From: Paracoccaceae bacterium
GTDB taxonomy: Bacteria; Pseudomonadota; Alphaproteobacteria; Rhodobacterales; Rhodobacteraceae
NCBI GenBank assembly: GCA_013373325.1
Contig: JABXIA010000212.1
Coordinates: 1 to 33,267 of the forward strand
Direction: 5' to 3'
DNA length: 33,267 nucleotides
This document shows positions 7,910 to 15,696 of this stretch, in pieces (position 1 is the stretch's first letter; each line of letters starts with the position of its first letter). Under the pieces are notes generated by a model. That model was not told where the DNA came from, did no database searches, and worked only from the letters and a program-made list of their open reading frames with translations. Position numbers and translations under genes: made by a program.

Positions 7910-9151
7910 TCACGCCTTGCCCGGCATGACAATTCCTTCCGCTACCCAGCGGTCCAGGATTTCAAGTGCCGTTCGGGTGAAGTCAGGGTCGTTGATATGC
8001 GCCTCCAGCTCCGTCGCCTGGACAGAGGGGGAAACGGTTGCACTCAGTTCAGTGGTGAAAGCCTCCAGCCCCTCCGGATCGTGGCAATCGCCGCCTGGGC
8101 GGTCCCACTCCTCAATCCCGCCCTTTGGAATGATCAGATGCGTGGGAGCCTTGCTCTCGCCAATCCGCCGGTTCAGCTCACGGGCGATGCCGCGGCGTTC
8201 CTCGGCGTTGTAGAAGGTGTTTTTGACCAGTTTGTTGTGGGTGTGAATCGGTCGTCCCTGGAACTGCGCCGGGATCTCCTGCCAGCCGGCAAAGTCGATC
8301 AGGTCCATACAGCCAGGCGCAACGATCTGCGGGATGCCTGCACGGCCTGCCGACAGATGGCGGTCGCGGCCAGCGTTAACCACCGAACCGGCCATCAGGT
8401 TGCCCAGCTCGCAGCCAGCGAAATCCATCACGCAGACAAAGCCGTTCTGCGCTGCGATCTGCTCAAAGGCCATGCCGCCCATGCCCATCGCATGGAACAC
8501 TGCCACCTCGTAGCCGCGCTGCTCCAGCTCCGGTTTTAGGGTCTTGATGTATTTGAGGCAGGAGGTGCCAAGGGAAGTGACGCCGATCACCGGCCTGCCG
8601 CTGACCGCAGGTTCAGCTGCCCGTGCTGCGCCCAGCACCGCGCCCGCCGCCTGGGCAAGAGAAGATCGGCAAATGCTGTTCAGCCCGTACAGGCCACCGG
8701 CCCAAAGTATCATCTGGATATCCGGCGACAGACGTTCCGCCGGGATCAATGCCGAGAAGGAAACTGTGGAGACAACATATTTCGGCAAACCGACCGGCAG
8801 CGCCTGGCAGACGTCCAGGGCCAGGTCGGTGCCCATGGTGCCGCCCAGAATGATAACCCCGTCGATGCCGCCGTCACGTTGCAGCGCCAGCGCCAGCTCA
8901 CATGCGCCAGCCGACATGATGTTCATCGCCACATGCTCGCTGCCGCTTTCAATCGCGGCCTGGATCGAACTGCCGCCAGCCTTAGCCACGGCATGCTTGG
9001 AGAAATCCGTGGGCTTGTCCGGGTCGCCCAGCACGCTTACGTCCAGTGTCAGCGCACCACCGCCCAAGGCTCGGATTTTTTGCGCCAGAAATTCCAGCTC
9101 GGCGTTCTTGGTGTCGTAGGTGCCAATGACCAGTATGACCTTGTCAGCCAT
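7910..9151 (-). CDS. UPF0261 / Tm-1-like ATP-binding domain protein
   Basis: A 413-residue protein of the UPF0261 family, recognised from the N-terminus VILVIGTYDTKNAELEFLAQKI and from GVTSLGTSC, the central cysteine segment and the C-terminal LIIPKGGIEEWDRPGG. The family name comes from the tomato Tm-1 resistance protein, whose N-terminal domain binds ATP. The biochemical function in bacteria is not established as far as I know. In many genomes, and in the plant fusion protein, this domain is paired with a TIM-barrel (phosphoenolpyruvate hydrolase-like) partner, and none is present here. The ATG follows GGAGGGAGGAC and lies 25 bp after the FAD dehydrogenase stop. Its position in a catabolic operon suggests an enzymatic role in this pathway. 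Confidence 0.92.
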   Translation of the reverse strand: MADKVILVIGTYDTKNAELEFLAQKIRALGGGALTLDVSVLGDPDKPTDFSKHAVAKAGGSSIQAAIESGSEHVAMNIMSAGACELALALQRDGGIDGVIILGGTMGTDLALDVCQALPVGLPKYVVSTVSFSALIPAERLSPDIQMILWAGGLYGLNSICRSSLAQAAGAVLGAARAAEPAVSGRPVIGVTSLGTSCLKYIKTLKPELEQRGYEVAVFHAMGMGGMAFEQIAAQNGFVCVMDFAGCELGNLMAGSVVNAGRDRHLSAGRAGIPQIVAPGCMDLIDFAGWQEIPAQFQGRPIHTHNKLVKNTFYNAEERRGIARELNRRIGESKAPTHLIIPKGGIEEWDRPGGDCHDPEGLEAFTTELSATVSPSVQATELEAHINDPDFTRTALEILDRWVAEGIVMPGKA

Positions 9152-9176
9152 GGTGTCCTCCCTCCTGCTGATGGTT

Positions 9177-11639
9177 TCAGCCCCGCATGATTTCGCCCTT
9201 GGGATCGTAGTATGGCGTCAGCTGTACTTTGAGGGGGTGCATTTTGCCTGCAATCTGCACCTCAAATCCACCTTCATCGATCCAGGTTTTGCTGACCCCG
9301 CCGTCTCGGTTCAGGCTGGCCAGACCGACCATTGCCTGCAGCCGGAAACCCCAATTGCCAGAAGTCACATGCCCCACTATCCCGCCATCCTTCCACACAG
9401 GCTCGTTGTGGATGAGATAGGGCCCGTCCTTGGCGCCGACACTTTCGGCAATGCAGGAGACGGTCCTGTTTTGCGTCGACGGGCCGTCATTTTTCTGCGC
9501 GGCCAGCCTGGCCTTGCCGAGGAAGCTGTCCTCCTTGTCAAGCGCCACTGCGAAACCGAGACCGGTTTCAAAGGGCGTGTCATCCTCACCGATGTCGTGG
9601 CCGAAATGGCGGAAGCCTTTCTCCAGGCGGCAAGCATTCATCGCAAACATGCCCATGTGGCGCAGGCCCAGGGGTTCCCCGGCGTCCATCAGCGCCTCGT
9701 AGACGCCGATGGTGAATTCGGTTGGCATCATCAGTTCATAGCCCAGCTCGCCCAGGAACGAGCGCCGGATGGCCCAGCCGCGGGCATAGCCCATGTCGAT
9801 CTCCTGCGCCGCGCCAAAGGGGAAGGCTTCGTTCGATAGGTTATCACCCGAGATTGCAGATAGGATCTTGCGCGACTTCGGTCCGTGGATGGAGATCAGG
9901 CCATAGGCGGAGGTGGCGTCGAAGATCTCGAACCGCCAATCCGGATCGGCGTGGTCGCGGATCCAGGCCTGATCCCGGATCTGGCTAGGGTGGCCGGAGA
10001 TCACCATGAAACACTCCGGAGCCGTGCGGGTGATGGTGACATCTGCCTCAATGCCTCCGCGGGAATTCAGGAACTGGGTGTAGACTGAGGTGCCGGTTGC
10101 CACGTCTATCTCTGCGCCGCAGATGCGGTTCAGGGCGCGCACTGCATCCGGTCCTTGAACCTGGATCTTGGCATACATCGACTGGTCGATCAGAACTGCC
10201 GCGTCCCGTGCTGCCAGGCATTCCGATTGGACATAAGGCGACCAGTCCTTCCACCGCAGGTTCGGCTCTTCGTTCCAGCCCCGTTGGTCCGGGTCGTAAT
10301 ACATCGGCACTTCCCAGCCGATCCGTTCAGCAAAGGTCGCACCAGCGGCCCTCAGGCGGTCATGCAATGGCACCCGCCGCACACCACGGGCGCTGCGGAT
10401 CTGGCGGCCTGCCCAGGAGACGCCGTAGTGAAAACCCACTGATTCCGCGCTGCGGTCACGGTTGTACCTGGTGTTGCGCTGGAATGGATGCGCCCGGCGT
10501 GCCAGCATCGGCCCCATCCCGCGCGACGGCTCGCCATCGGACATCCATTCCGCCATCGTCAACCCGACTCCGCCGGAGTTCAGAATGCCGTTGGAATTCA
10601 TGCCGGCAGCGACAAACAGGCCCTTGATCTCGCTGGTTGGGCCCAGGTAGGGGCGGCCATCAGGCGTGAAGCTTTCGGGGCCGTTGAAGAAGGTCTGAAT
10701 GCCCATGCCGCCCAAGGCAGGCATTCTTTCGAACATCTTCTCCAGGTTGGGCTCCACATGCATCATGTCAAAGGGCAGTTCGTCGAATTCGAATTCTTCG
10801 GGGATACCCTCAGCGCCATAGGGCTTACCAAGATTTTCGAAGGCGCCGATCAATAGCTTGCCGGTGTCTTCCTTCCAGTAAGTGCGTTCTTCAGCGATGT
10901 TCAGGATTGGCTGATCCTTCGGCAGCCCTTCCAACGGTTCCGTCACGATATAGAAATGCTCGGTCGCGTGCAGAGGAACGGTGACACCATGCGCCTTTGC
11001 AAACAGATGGCTCCACATGCCACCCGCCAGCAGCACCTTTTCAGTTGCAATTACACCTTTGTCAGTTTCCACTCCGGCAATTTTGCCACCGCGGATGATT
11101 AACTGCGTTACCTTGGTGTTTTCGCACAGCTGTGCACCTAGAGACTTTGCGCCCTTGATCATGGCAACAGTCACATCCAGCGGGTTCACTTGGCCGTTGG
11201 AGGGCACAAAGAAAGCGGACTTCACATCCGCGGTTTCGATCCAGGGCCACTTCTCCTGCAATTCCTCGCGGGACAGCAAAAGACTTTCGATCCCCATGCG
11301 GACGGCGTGGTCATGGCTGCGCAGCAGTTGTTCGTGCCGCACCTCGCCAATCGCCAGATTGATGGTTCCATTCGGCTTGTAGCCGGTGGCCTGACCGGTT
11401 TCCTCCTCCAGCTCGCGGAACAGGCGGGTAGTATATTTGCCCAGCTCGGTCTGGGCGGTGCTGTCGCGCAGCTGGCCGACGATACCGGCCGCGTGCCAGG
11501 TGGTGCCGCTGGCAACCTTACGCCGCTCGACCAGAACAGCAGGCACACCCCGCTTCGCCAGGTGGTACAGCGTCGAGACACCGATGATACCGCCGCCGAT
11601 GATCACCACAGGGGCTCTTCCCGGAAGTTTGTGATCCAT
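9177..11639 (-). CDS. FAD-dependent dehydrogenase with C-terminal GcvT domain (dimethylglycine/sarcosine dehydrogenase-like)
   Basis: An 820-residue two-part enzyme. Residues 10-40 hold the FAD Rossmann motif VVIIGGGIIGVSTLYHLA and the acidic end VLVER. SGTTWHAAG carries H49, the covalent FAD attachment histidine in the dimethylglycine/sarcosine dehydrogenase family. From about 430 the protein continues as a GcvT (aminomethyltransferase, folate-binding) region, with GLISIHGPKSRKIL and YELMMPTEF. Such enzymes oxidise N-methyl amines and pass the one-carbon unit to tetrahydrofolate. ATG 11639 is used because the codon before it is only a TTG and AAGGAA lies 7 nt upstream. It is the first gene of the operon, 153 bp after the IclR stop. 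The exact amine substrate cannot be read. Confidence 0.9.
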   Translation of the reverse strand: MDHKLPGRAPVVIIGGGIIGVSTLYHLAKRGVPAVLVERRKVASGTTWHAAGIVGQLRDSTAQTELGKYTTRLFRELEEETGQATGYKPNGTINLAIGEVRHEQLLRSHDHAVRMGIESLLLSREELQEKWPWIETADVKSAFFVPSNGQVNPLDVTVAMIKGAKSLGAQLCENTKVTQLIIRGGKIAGVETDKGVIATEKVLLAGGMWSHLFAKAHGVTVPLHATEHFYIVTEPLEGLPKDQPILNIAEERTYWKEDTGKLLIGAFENLGKPYGAEGIPEEFEFDELPFDMMHVEPNLEKMFERMPALGGMGIQTFFNGPESFTPDGRPYLGPTSEIKGLFVAAGMNSNGILNSGGVGLTMAEWMSDGEPSRGMGPMLARRAHPFQRNTRYNRDRSAESVGFHYGVSWAGRQIRSARGVRRVPLHDRLRAAGATFAERIGWEVPMYYDPDQRGWNEEPNLRWKDWSPYVQSECLAARDAAVLIDQSMYAKIQVQGPDAVRALNRICGAEIDVATGTSVYTQFLNSRGGIEADVTITRTAPECFMVISGHPSQIRDQAWIRDHADPDWRFEIFDATSAYGLISIHGPKSRKILSAISGDNLSNEAFPFGAAQEIDMGYARGWAIRRSFLGELGYELMMPTEFTIGVYEALMDAGEPLGLRHMGMFAMNACRLEKGFRHFGHDIGEDDTPFETGLGFAVALDKEDSFLGKARLAAQKNDGPSTQNRTVSCIAESVGAKDGPYLIHNEPVWKDGGIVGHVTSGNWGFRLQAMVGLASLNRDGGVSKTWIDEGGFEVQIAGKMHPLKVQLTPYYDPKGEIMRG

Positions 11640-11767
11640 CAAATCGTTCCTTCAGCCCGCTGGTGCAGGCGATCCGCAGGTTTCAGACTGGGAGCCGAGA
11701 GGCGCCAAGGAGAGCAGGTTTCAGCCGTCCAGATGCAGATCTTGTGGCAGAAAGATTCGATTCACAG

Positions 11768-11802
11768 AAATTTTTCGCACCAAAGGTGCGTTTATTGCAC
11801 TT
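11768..11802 (-). promoter_or_regulatory. Predicted IclR operator A, upstream of the catabolic operon
   Basis: The perfect inverted repeat CGCACC-AAA-GGTGCG (11776-11790) is followed after six bases by a third half site, GCAC, and flanked by AAATTTTT. Nearly the same arrangement occurs at 12660-12694, upstream of the IclR gene. The site overlaps the last codons of iclR and lies 129-163 bp upstream of the FAD dehydrogenase start. Assignment to this IclR protein is inferred from position and duplication. Confidence 0.7.
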
Positions 11803-12571
11803 CTCGTGAGGCTGGACTGTGCGGCGACGGTGCTCCGGTCAAAGCGGTCTCCAACTGCCGGATAGCCGCCCCCAGCAAAGCTGCCAGTTCCGCTTGTCGG
11901 GCGGCATCCAGGTTCAGGTCGGGAACCGCAATCGCTATGGTGCCTGCCGGATCCTTGCCATCGGTGAAAAACGGCATCGCCACGCTGGCGACCCCGATCT
12001 CAACGGTGTTGCGGGCGCACGAATAGCCGCGGATCCGAGTTTCACGGAGCACATCTCTCAGTTCTGCTTCATCTGTCACAGTGAAGCGCGTCAGTTTCTC
12101 ACGTTTCAGATTCAGCAACCGCTCCCGGGTGTCGTCAGAACAGAATGCCAGAAACGCCAGTCCGGAAGAGGAAGAGTGGTAAGGGTAGGTTTCTGCAGGC
12201 TGAAGATTTATCACATTGCCCCGTGCAGGCAGCGTGAACGACGCAGTCCCCAAGCCGACTGCGCCAGGAATGCCGACATGCACGGTTTCATTTGCCTGCG
12301 CGGACAGCCACTGTGTCACGACTTGGGTTGCCTTCACCATCGGTACTGTGGCCTCGCGCAAGCGCGCCAGCGACAGGAAAGCGTGGCCCAACCGGTATTT
12401 CCGGGTTTCCGGATTCTGCTCAATGAAACCGTGCTTGATGAGAGACAGAAGCAACCGGCGTGTCACGGCTTTGTCTTGATCCGTGGCACGGGCCAAGTCA
12501 TTCAAACCGATTTCAAGATTCTCCAGCGAAAACTGGCGCAGCAGAAACATCGCTTTGTCCACAGTTTTCAT
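11792..12571 (-). CDS. IclR-family transcriptional regulator
   Basis: A 259-residue regulator with the IclR layout. The N-terminal winged helix-turn-helix covers residues 1-65 (KAMFLLRQFS, IGLNDLARAT, KAVTRRLLLSLIKHGFIEQN, KYRLG). The effector-binding domain follows, with HSSSSGLAFLAF, RGYSCARNTVEIGVASVAMPFF and a conserved cysteine in that segment. Members bind a small-molecule effector and repress or activate adjacent catabolic genes. The ATG follows GGAGGT. It lies in the same orientation as, and directly upstream of, the eight-gene operon. Two matching candidate operators flank it, suggesting both autoregulation and control of the operon. Confidence 0.93.
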   Translation of the reverse strand: MKTVDKAMFLLRQFSLENLEIGLNDLARATDQDKAVTRRLLLSLIKHGFIEQNPETRKYRLGHAFLSLARLREATVPMVKATQVVTQWLSAQANETVHVGIPGAVGLGTASFTLPARGNVINLQPAETYPYHSSSSGLAFLAFCSDDTRERLLNLKREKLTRFTVTDEAELRDVLRETRIRGYSCARNTVEIGVASVAMPFFTDGKDPAGTIAIAVPDLNLDAARQAELAALLGAAIRQLETALTGAPSPHSPASREVQ

Positions 12572-12659
12572 TGGACCTCCATCGTGCAGTTCGGTTCAGC
12601 ATGTTTGGCTGGAGCCAAGCTGTGGCTGCAAAAGTACCACATGGCAGAGGTGGATGCCG

Positions 12660-12694
12660 AAATTTCCGCACTCTAGGTGCGCTTAAAGCACCTT
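12660..12694 (-). promoter_or_regulatory. Predicted IclR operator B, upstream of iclR
   Basis: AAATTT, CGCAC-TCTA-GGTGCG (12667-12681), six bases, then GCACC. The spacing and flanking AAATTT match operator A. The last two half sites here also form GGTGC-N7-GCACC. It lies 89-123 bp before the iclR start and about 110 bp before the RpoE promoter on the other strand, so autoregulation of iclR is the simplest reading. Confidence 0.7.
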
Positions 12695-12804
12695 TTTAAT
12701 TGCATCCTGCAAGGCGTCTCGGCGTAGCGCCTTTCGCAACCCGTCATCTGCTGCTGGGAATGGCTTGGATGCACAGCAAAATCCCCCCAAATTTTTCTGC
12801 ACGG

Positions 12805-12834
12805 TGATCCGGCTTCACCATCGGTACGTAACCA
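12805..12834 (+). promoter_or_regulatory. RpoE (ECF11-type) promoter of rpoE-chrR
   Basis: TGATCC (12805-12810), 18 bp, TAACCA (12829-12834). TGATCC is the known -35 element of the Rhodobacter RpoE singlet-oxygen sigma factor, which transcribes its own gene. The same element and spacing recur at two further places in this module. Transcription would start near 12840-12842, at or just after the annotated ATG. Confidence 0.75.
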
Positions 12835-12838
12835 GACT

Positions 12839-13468
12839 ATGGTGACACTGAACTTGGATAGGCCGCCGGAAGAAACAATTGTGCTTCGGGCAATCCCTGA
12901 GGACAATGCAGCTGTGCCCAAAGATCAGTCGTTTTCGCAACTTACCCTTTGGCTCCTTGCCGTGCGCGATCAGCGTGACAGGGGGGCATTCGCGGAAATG
13001 TTTGATTATTTGGCGCCGCGGCTGAAGGGATTTGTCATCCGGTGCGGTGCGAGACCCGCGCTGGCGGAAGAAATAGTCCAAGACGTGATGCTTACCATTT
13101 GGCGCAAGTCGGCGCTGTTTGATCCGCACAGGGCGCAGGCCACGGCTTGGATTTATCAGATCGCCCGCAACCGTCATATCGACATTGTCCGCAAGGAAAG
13201 CCGGCCCGTGCCGGATGAACTGGTAGAAGACTCCTGCGCTGAGCCAGATGCGAGCCAGATCCTGGCTTTGGAGCAGGAAGCGGAGCAGTTGAAACATGCC
13301 ATTGCGCAGCTGCATCCCGATCAGAAAGAGATGATCGTAAAGGCCTACATGGGTGATCTGACGCATCAGGAAATCAGCAGTCAGACCGGTCTGCCTCTAG
13401 GAACTGTAAAATCGCGCATCCGCCTGGGACTCGGGCGGCTGCGCAAGGAACTAAAAGGATTGCGTTAA
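12839..13468 (+). CDS. rpoE: ECF sigma factor RpoE (singlet-oxygen/photo-oxidative stress type)
   Basis: A 209-residue ECF sigma factor. Region 2 covers FAEMFDYLAPRLKGFVIRCGA, LAEEIVQDVMLTIWRK and TAWIYQIARNRHIDIVRKES. Region 4 covers YMGDLTHQEISSQTGLPLGTVKSRIRLGLGRLRKEL. It directs RNA polymerase to stress promoters and is held inactive by the ChrR protein encoded immediately downstream (stop and start adjacent). The ATG at 12839 is only about 4 bp after the predicted -10 element. The in-frame GTG at 12881, behind GGAAGAAAC, may therefore be the true start and would remove 14 poorly conserved residues. The ChrR partner and TGATCC promoters make the ECF11 assignment strong. Confidence 0.92.
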   Translation: MVTLNLDRPPEETIVLRAIPEDNAAVPKDQSFSQLTLWLLAVRDQRDRGAFAEMFDYLAPRLKGFVIRCGARPALAEEIVQDVMLTIWRKSALFDPHRAQATAWIYQIARNRHIDIVRKESRPVPDELVEDSCAEPDASQILALEQEAEQLKHAIAQLHPDQKEMIVKAYMGDLTHQEISSQTGLPLGTVKSRIRLGLGRLRKELKGLR

Positions 13469-14104
13469 ATGCCTGCAATCACCCACCACATCCCCGATGA
13501 AATGATTGTTGCTTATGTATCGGGCAGCCTGCCGCACGCCTTTTCCATGGTTGTTGCGTCCCACTTGTCCTATTGCCGCGGCTGCCAGGCTTCGCTTGGC
13601 GCGCATCGGGCTGCCGGCGGAGCGCTGCTTGAGACAGGGGAGGGCGTGGCAGTTGATACAGGCCTGAAATCGAAGGTGCTGGCCGCGCTTGATGCGCCTG
13701 TTGTGCCAGAACCGGTCTACGAGGCAAAAGGGATCTACCCGGGCCCTGTCATACAGAGCCTGAAGGGAAGGCCGCCGCGCTGGAAGACTCTCGGAATGGG
13801 CGTGAAGCAGGACATTCTGTTTGAAGACAGCGAAGGGTCTGCCCGTTTGCTGTTCATCCCGGCCGGGCAGGCGGTGCCTGATCACAGCCACAATGGCCTG
13901 GAGCTTACACTGGTTCTTCAGGGGAGCTTCAGCGATGAGACCGGGCAATTTGGTGTCGGCGATGTCGAAATAGGTGACGAGAACCTGGAACATACTCCGG
14001 TTGCAGATGCCGGCGATCCGTGCATCTGCTTGGCAGCCACCGACGCGCCGCTTAGATTCAGGGCTTTCATGCCGCGTCTGCTGCAGCCGTTGTTCCGGAT
14101 TTGA
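13469..14104 (+). CDS. chrR: Zinc/cupin anti-sigma factor ChrR
   Basis: A 211-residue cytoplasmic anti-sigma factor. The N-terminal zinc site is H7 (or H6), H32, C36 and C39 (HLSYCRGC), matching H6/H31/C35/C38 of Rhodobacter ChrR. The C-terminal cupin has HSHNGLE with H139, H141 and E145, plus H175, with the same spacing as the second metal site of ChrR. Known role: the N-terminal domain binds RpoE, and the cupin is required for release in response to singlet oxygen. The gene starts immediately after the rpoE stop, so both are co-transcribed from the autoregulated promoter. All metal ligands are present. Confidence 0.93.
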   Translation: MPAITHHIPDEMIVAYVSGSLPHAFSMVVASHLSYCRGCQASLGAHRAAGGALLETGEGVAVDTGLKSKVLAALDAPVVPEPVYEAKGIYPGPVIQSLKGRPPRWKTLGMGVKQDILFEDSEGSARLLFIPAGQAVPDHSHNGLELTLVLQGSFSDETGQFGVGDVEIGDENLEHTPVADAGDPCICLAATDAPLRFRAFMPRLLQPLFRI

Positions 14105-14117
14105 GATGTAATTCAAG

Positions 14118-14140
14118 GAGGCGCACAGGGTGCCCGCCTC
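14118..14140. terminator. Hairpin between convergent chrR and SDR genes
   Basis: GAGGCG (14118-14123) pairs with CGCCTC (14135-14140), with an inner CAC/GTG pairing. It occupies the 36-bp gap between two convergent genes, so it may terminate both. The following T tract is poor, so the call is tentative. Confidence 0.4.
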
Positions 14141-14866
14141 TCATTTCCCGCGGTACACGATCAAGTCGGGAAGCAGACCAAGAGCCTTGATTGCGAAGGA
14201 GAAGGGGCGCGGGAAGTCCGTTCGGAAGCGGCGTGTCCGCATCGCTGCAACCACATGGCGGGCGGCATCATCCGGCTCAAGCAGCTGTGGCATCCGGAAG
14301 CTGTTTTTGTCCGTAAGCCGGGTTTTGATGAAGCCAGGATTGACCAGGCGGACGGTTACGCCGCTTCCTTTCAGGTCGTAGCGCATGGTTTCTGCCAAGC
14401 TTATCAAAGCCGCCTTGCTGGCGCCGTAGCCGATTGATGCCGGCAAGCCCCGGTAACCTGCCAGAGAGCCGACGAGGGTGATATCCCCGCGCCTTTGCCT
14501 GACAAAGCCGGGCACGACTTCACCTAAAACGCGCAGCGCGCCTGTGAAATTCACATCGCTCATCTGGAGCACGGCGCCGCTGTCCCAATCCTGTGTCCGC
14601 ATCGGTTCGTAGGCGCCTGCGTTGTAAATCACACCATCCAGCGGTCCAGCGGCACGCGCGGCCTCTGCAACCGCGTATGTATCTGTCACATCCAAAGGCA
14701 GTGCTGTCGCATGGCGCAGTTCTTGGGTCAGCTCCTGCAGTGCATCTTCTGAGCGTGCCGACAAGATCAGCCTGGCCTCCTCTCGGTCCAGCTGGCGTGC
14801 GACCTCACGGCCCAGCCCGTGGCTCGCCCCGACCAGCCAAAAGGTTTTGCCTGCAAATCGCGTCAT
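14141..14866 (-). CDS. Short-chain dehydrogenase/reductase (SDR)
   Basis: A 241-residue classical SDR. The cofactor site is WLVGASHGLGREVA near residues 10-25, the NAG motif lies in GVIYNAGAYEP, the catalytic serine is in LVGSLAGYRG and the YxxxK is YGASK. It reduces or oxidises a carbonyl/alcohol with NAD(P)H; the substrate is unknown. The start overlaps the DUF1365 stop by 4 bp, so the two are translationally coupled. Both lie behind a predicted RpoE promoter. An SDR accompanies the lipid genes of the Rhodobacter RpoE regulon, which suggests a role in fatty-acid modification (inference). Confidence 0.9.
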   Translation of the reverse strand: MTRFAGKTFWLVGASHGLGREVARQLDREEARLILSARSEDALQELTQELRHATALPLDVTDTYAVAEAARAAGPLDGVIYNAGAYEPMRTQDWDSGAVLQMSDVNFTGALRVLGEVVPGFVRQRRGDITLVGSLAGYRGLPASIGYGASKAALISLAETMRYDLKGSGVTVRLVNPGFIKTRLTDKNSFRMPQLLEPDDAARHVVAAMRTRRFRTDFPRPFSFAIKALGLLPDLIVYRGK

Positions 14867-15633
14867 GCCTTCTTCCCCGAAAACGTTGCGCTGTCGGAAA
14901 TCAGGGGTTCCGGCGGTTTTGGCTTCTTCAGGAACGGTGCGCGTTTGATCCAGAGCTTGAGTGCCTGCCAGTAAATCAGTGCGACCACACGCGCTGCCCC
15001 GAGCGGCCTGCGCAGGGCAGCACGCAGCAGCCCGCCAGAAGTGACGGGGCGACGCAGTCCGTTCAGCGTCGCCAGCACCCCTTCTTGGCCATTGGTATAA
15101 GAAATCCGGATGTTGAAGGCTTCATTCGTCATCCCGAAGTTGAAGCTGTAGCGGCCTGCCACCTGCTGGAACGGAGAGACATGCATCAGCTTGTCCGCCT
15201 CTATCACATCGCTGCGCGTGATCGGGCGGAAATCCGGGTGCGCCGCGAAATAGCAGTGCCGGTGGCCGAAGGTGTTGTTTACCTCGGCAATGAAGGCGCG
15301 GGGGCTGCCGTCCTTCTCAGCGATCCAGAAACTGACCGGGTTGAAATGGAACCACAGGAAACTGGGCTGGGTCAGCAGCAGCAGCCGCGCACCCTTTAAG
15401 GGAAAGCCGCGCCGCTCCAGCTCCTCGCGGAACCAGGCAACGCCGTAGCCGCTGCCGCGCGGGCCGCCGTGGCGGCGGTCGTGGATCGAAAACAGATTGA
15501 ACCGATTGCGCGACAGGAGCGGCGGTGCACCATGCGTCAGATCTGTCAGAATGTAGTCGACGCCGTATCGGAAGGCGTTTTTCAAACGACCACTGCGGGC
15601 GTGAAAGGTCTGGGCTGCCACATGTTCAATCAT
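14863..15633 (-). CDS. DUF1365 family protein (RpoE regulon, lipid modification)
   Basis: A 256-residue protein of the DUF1365 family, recognised from FHARSGRLKNAFRYGVDYIL, LSRNRFNLFSIHDRRHGG, LLTQPSFLWFHFNPVSFW and FGHRHCYF. The family is regularly encoded beside amine-oxidase-like and cyclopropane-synthase-like genes and is implicated in cyclopropane or furan fatty-acid formation; its biochemistry is not settled. The frame is open to 15846. Starts at 15642 and 15633 are candidates; 15633 gives MIEHVAAQTF, the N-terminus I expect for the family. It also lies where transcription from the predicted RpoE promoter should begin, so the mRNA could be nearly leaderless. A GGAGGG at 13 nt before ATG 15642 favours the other start if the promoter call is wrong. 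Confidence 0.88.
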   Translation of the reverse strand: MIEHVAAQTFHARSGRLKNAFRYGVDYILTDLTHGAPPLLSRNRFNLFSIHDRRHGGPRGSGYGVAWFREELERRGFPLKGARLLLLTQPSFLWFHFNPVSFWIAEKDGSPRAFIAEVNNTFGHRHCYFAAHPDFRPITRSDVIEADKLMHVSPFQQVAGRYSFNFGMTNEAFNIRISYTNGQEGVLATLNGLRRPVTSGGLLRAALRRPLGAARVVALIYWQALKLWIKRAPFLKKPKPPEPLISDSATFSGKKA

Positions 15634-15637
15634 GAAT

Positions 15638-15667
15638 GGCATACGCCTGCTTTGCCCTCCTGGATCA
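15638..15667 (-). promoter_or_regulatory. Candidate RpoE promoter for DUF1365-SDR operon
   Basis: On the minus strand TGATCC (15667-15662), 18 bp, TATGCC (15643-15638). Spacing is identical to the rpoE promoter. The expected transcription start near 15631-15633 coincides with the second ATG of the DUF1365 gene. Confidence 0.55.
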
Positions 15668-15696
15668 CCTTCTTTGCAGTTTTTTCGCGAATGGGG

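Noticed and set aside
7141-7929. 262-codon plus-strand frame opposite tctC
   Set aside because: Shadow of tctC; the real gene has a signal peptide, ribosome binding site and family motifs.
12711-12733. AAGGCG/CGCCTT inverted repeat in the iclR-rpoE intergenic region
   Set aside because: Only six base pairs with an 11-nt loop and no gene end nearby; likely chance.
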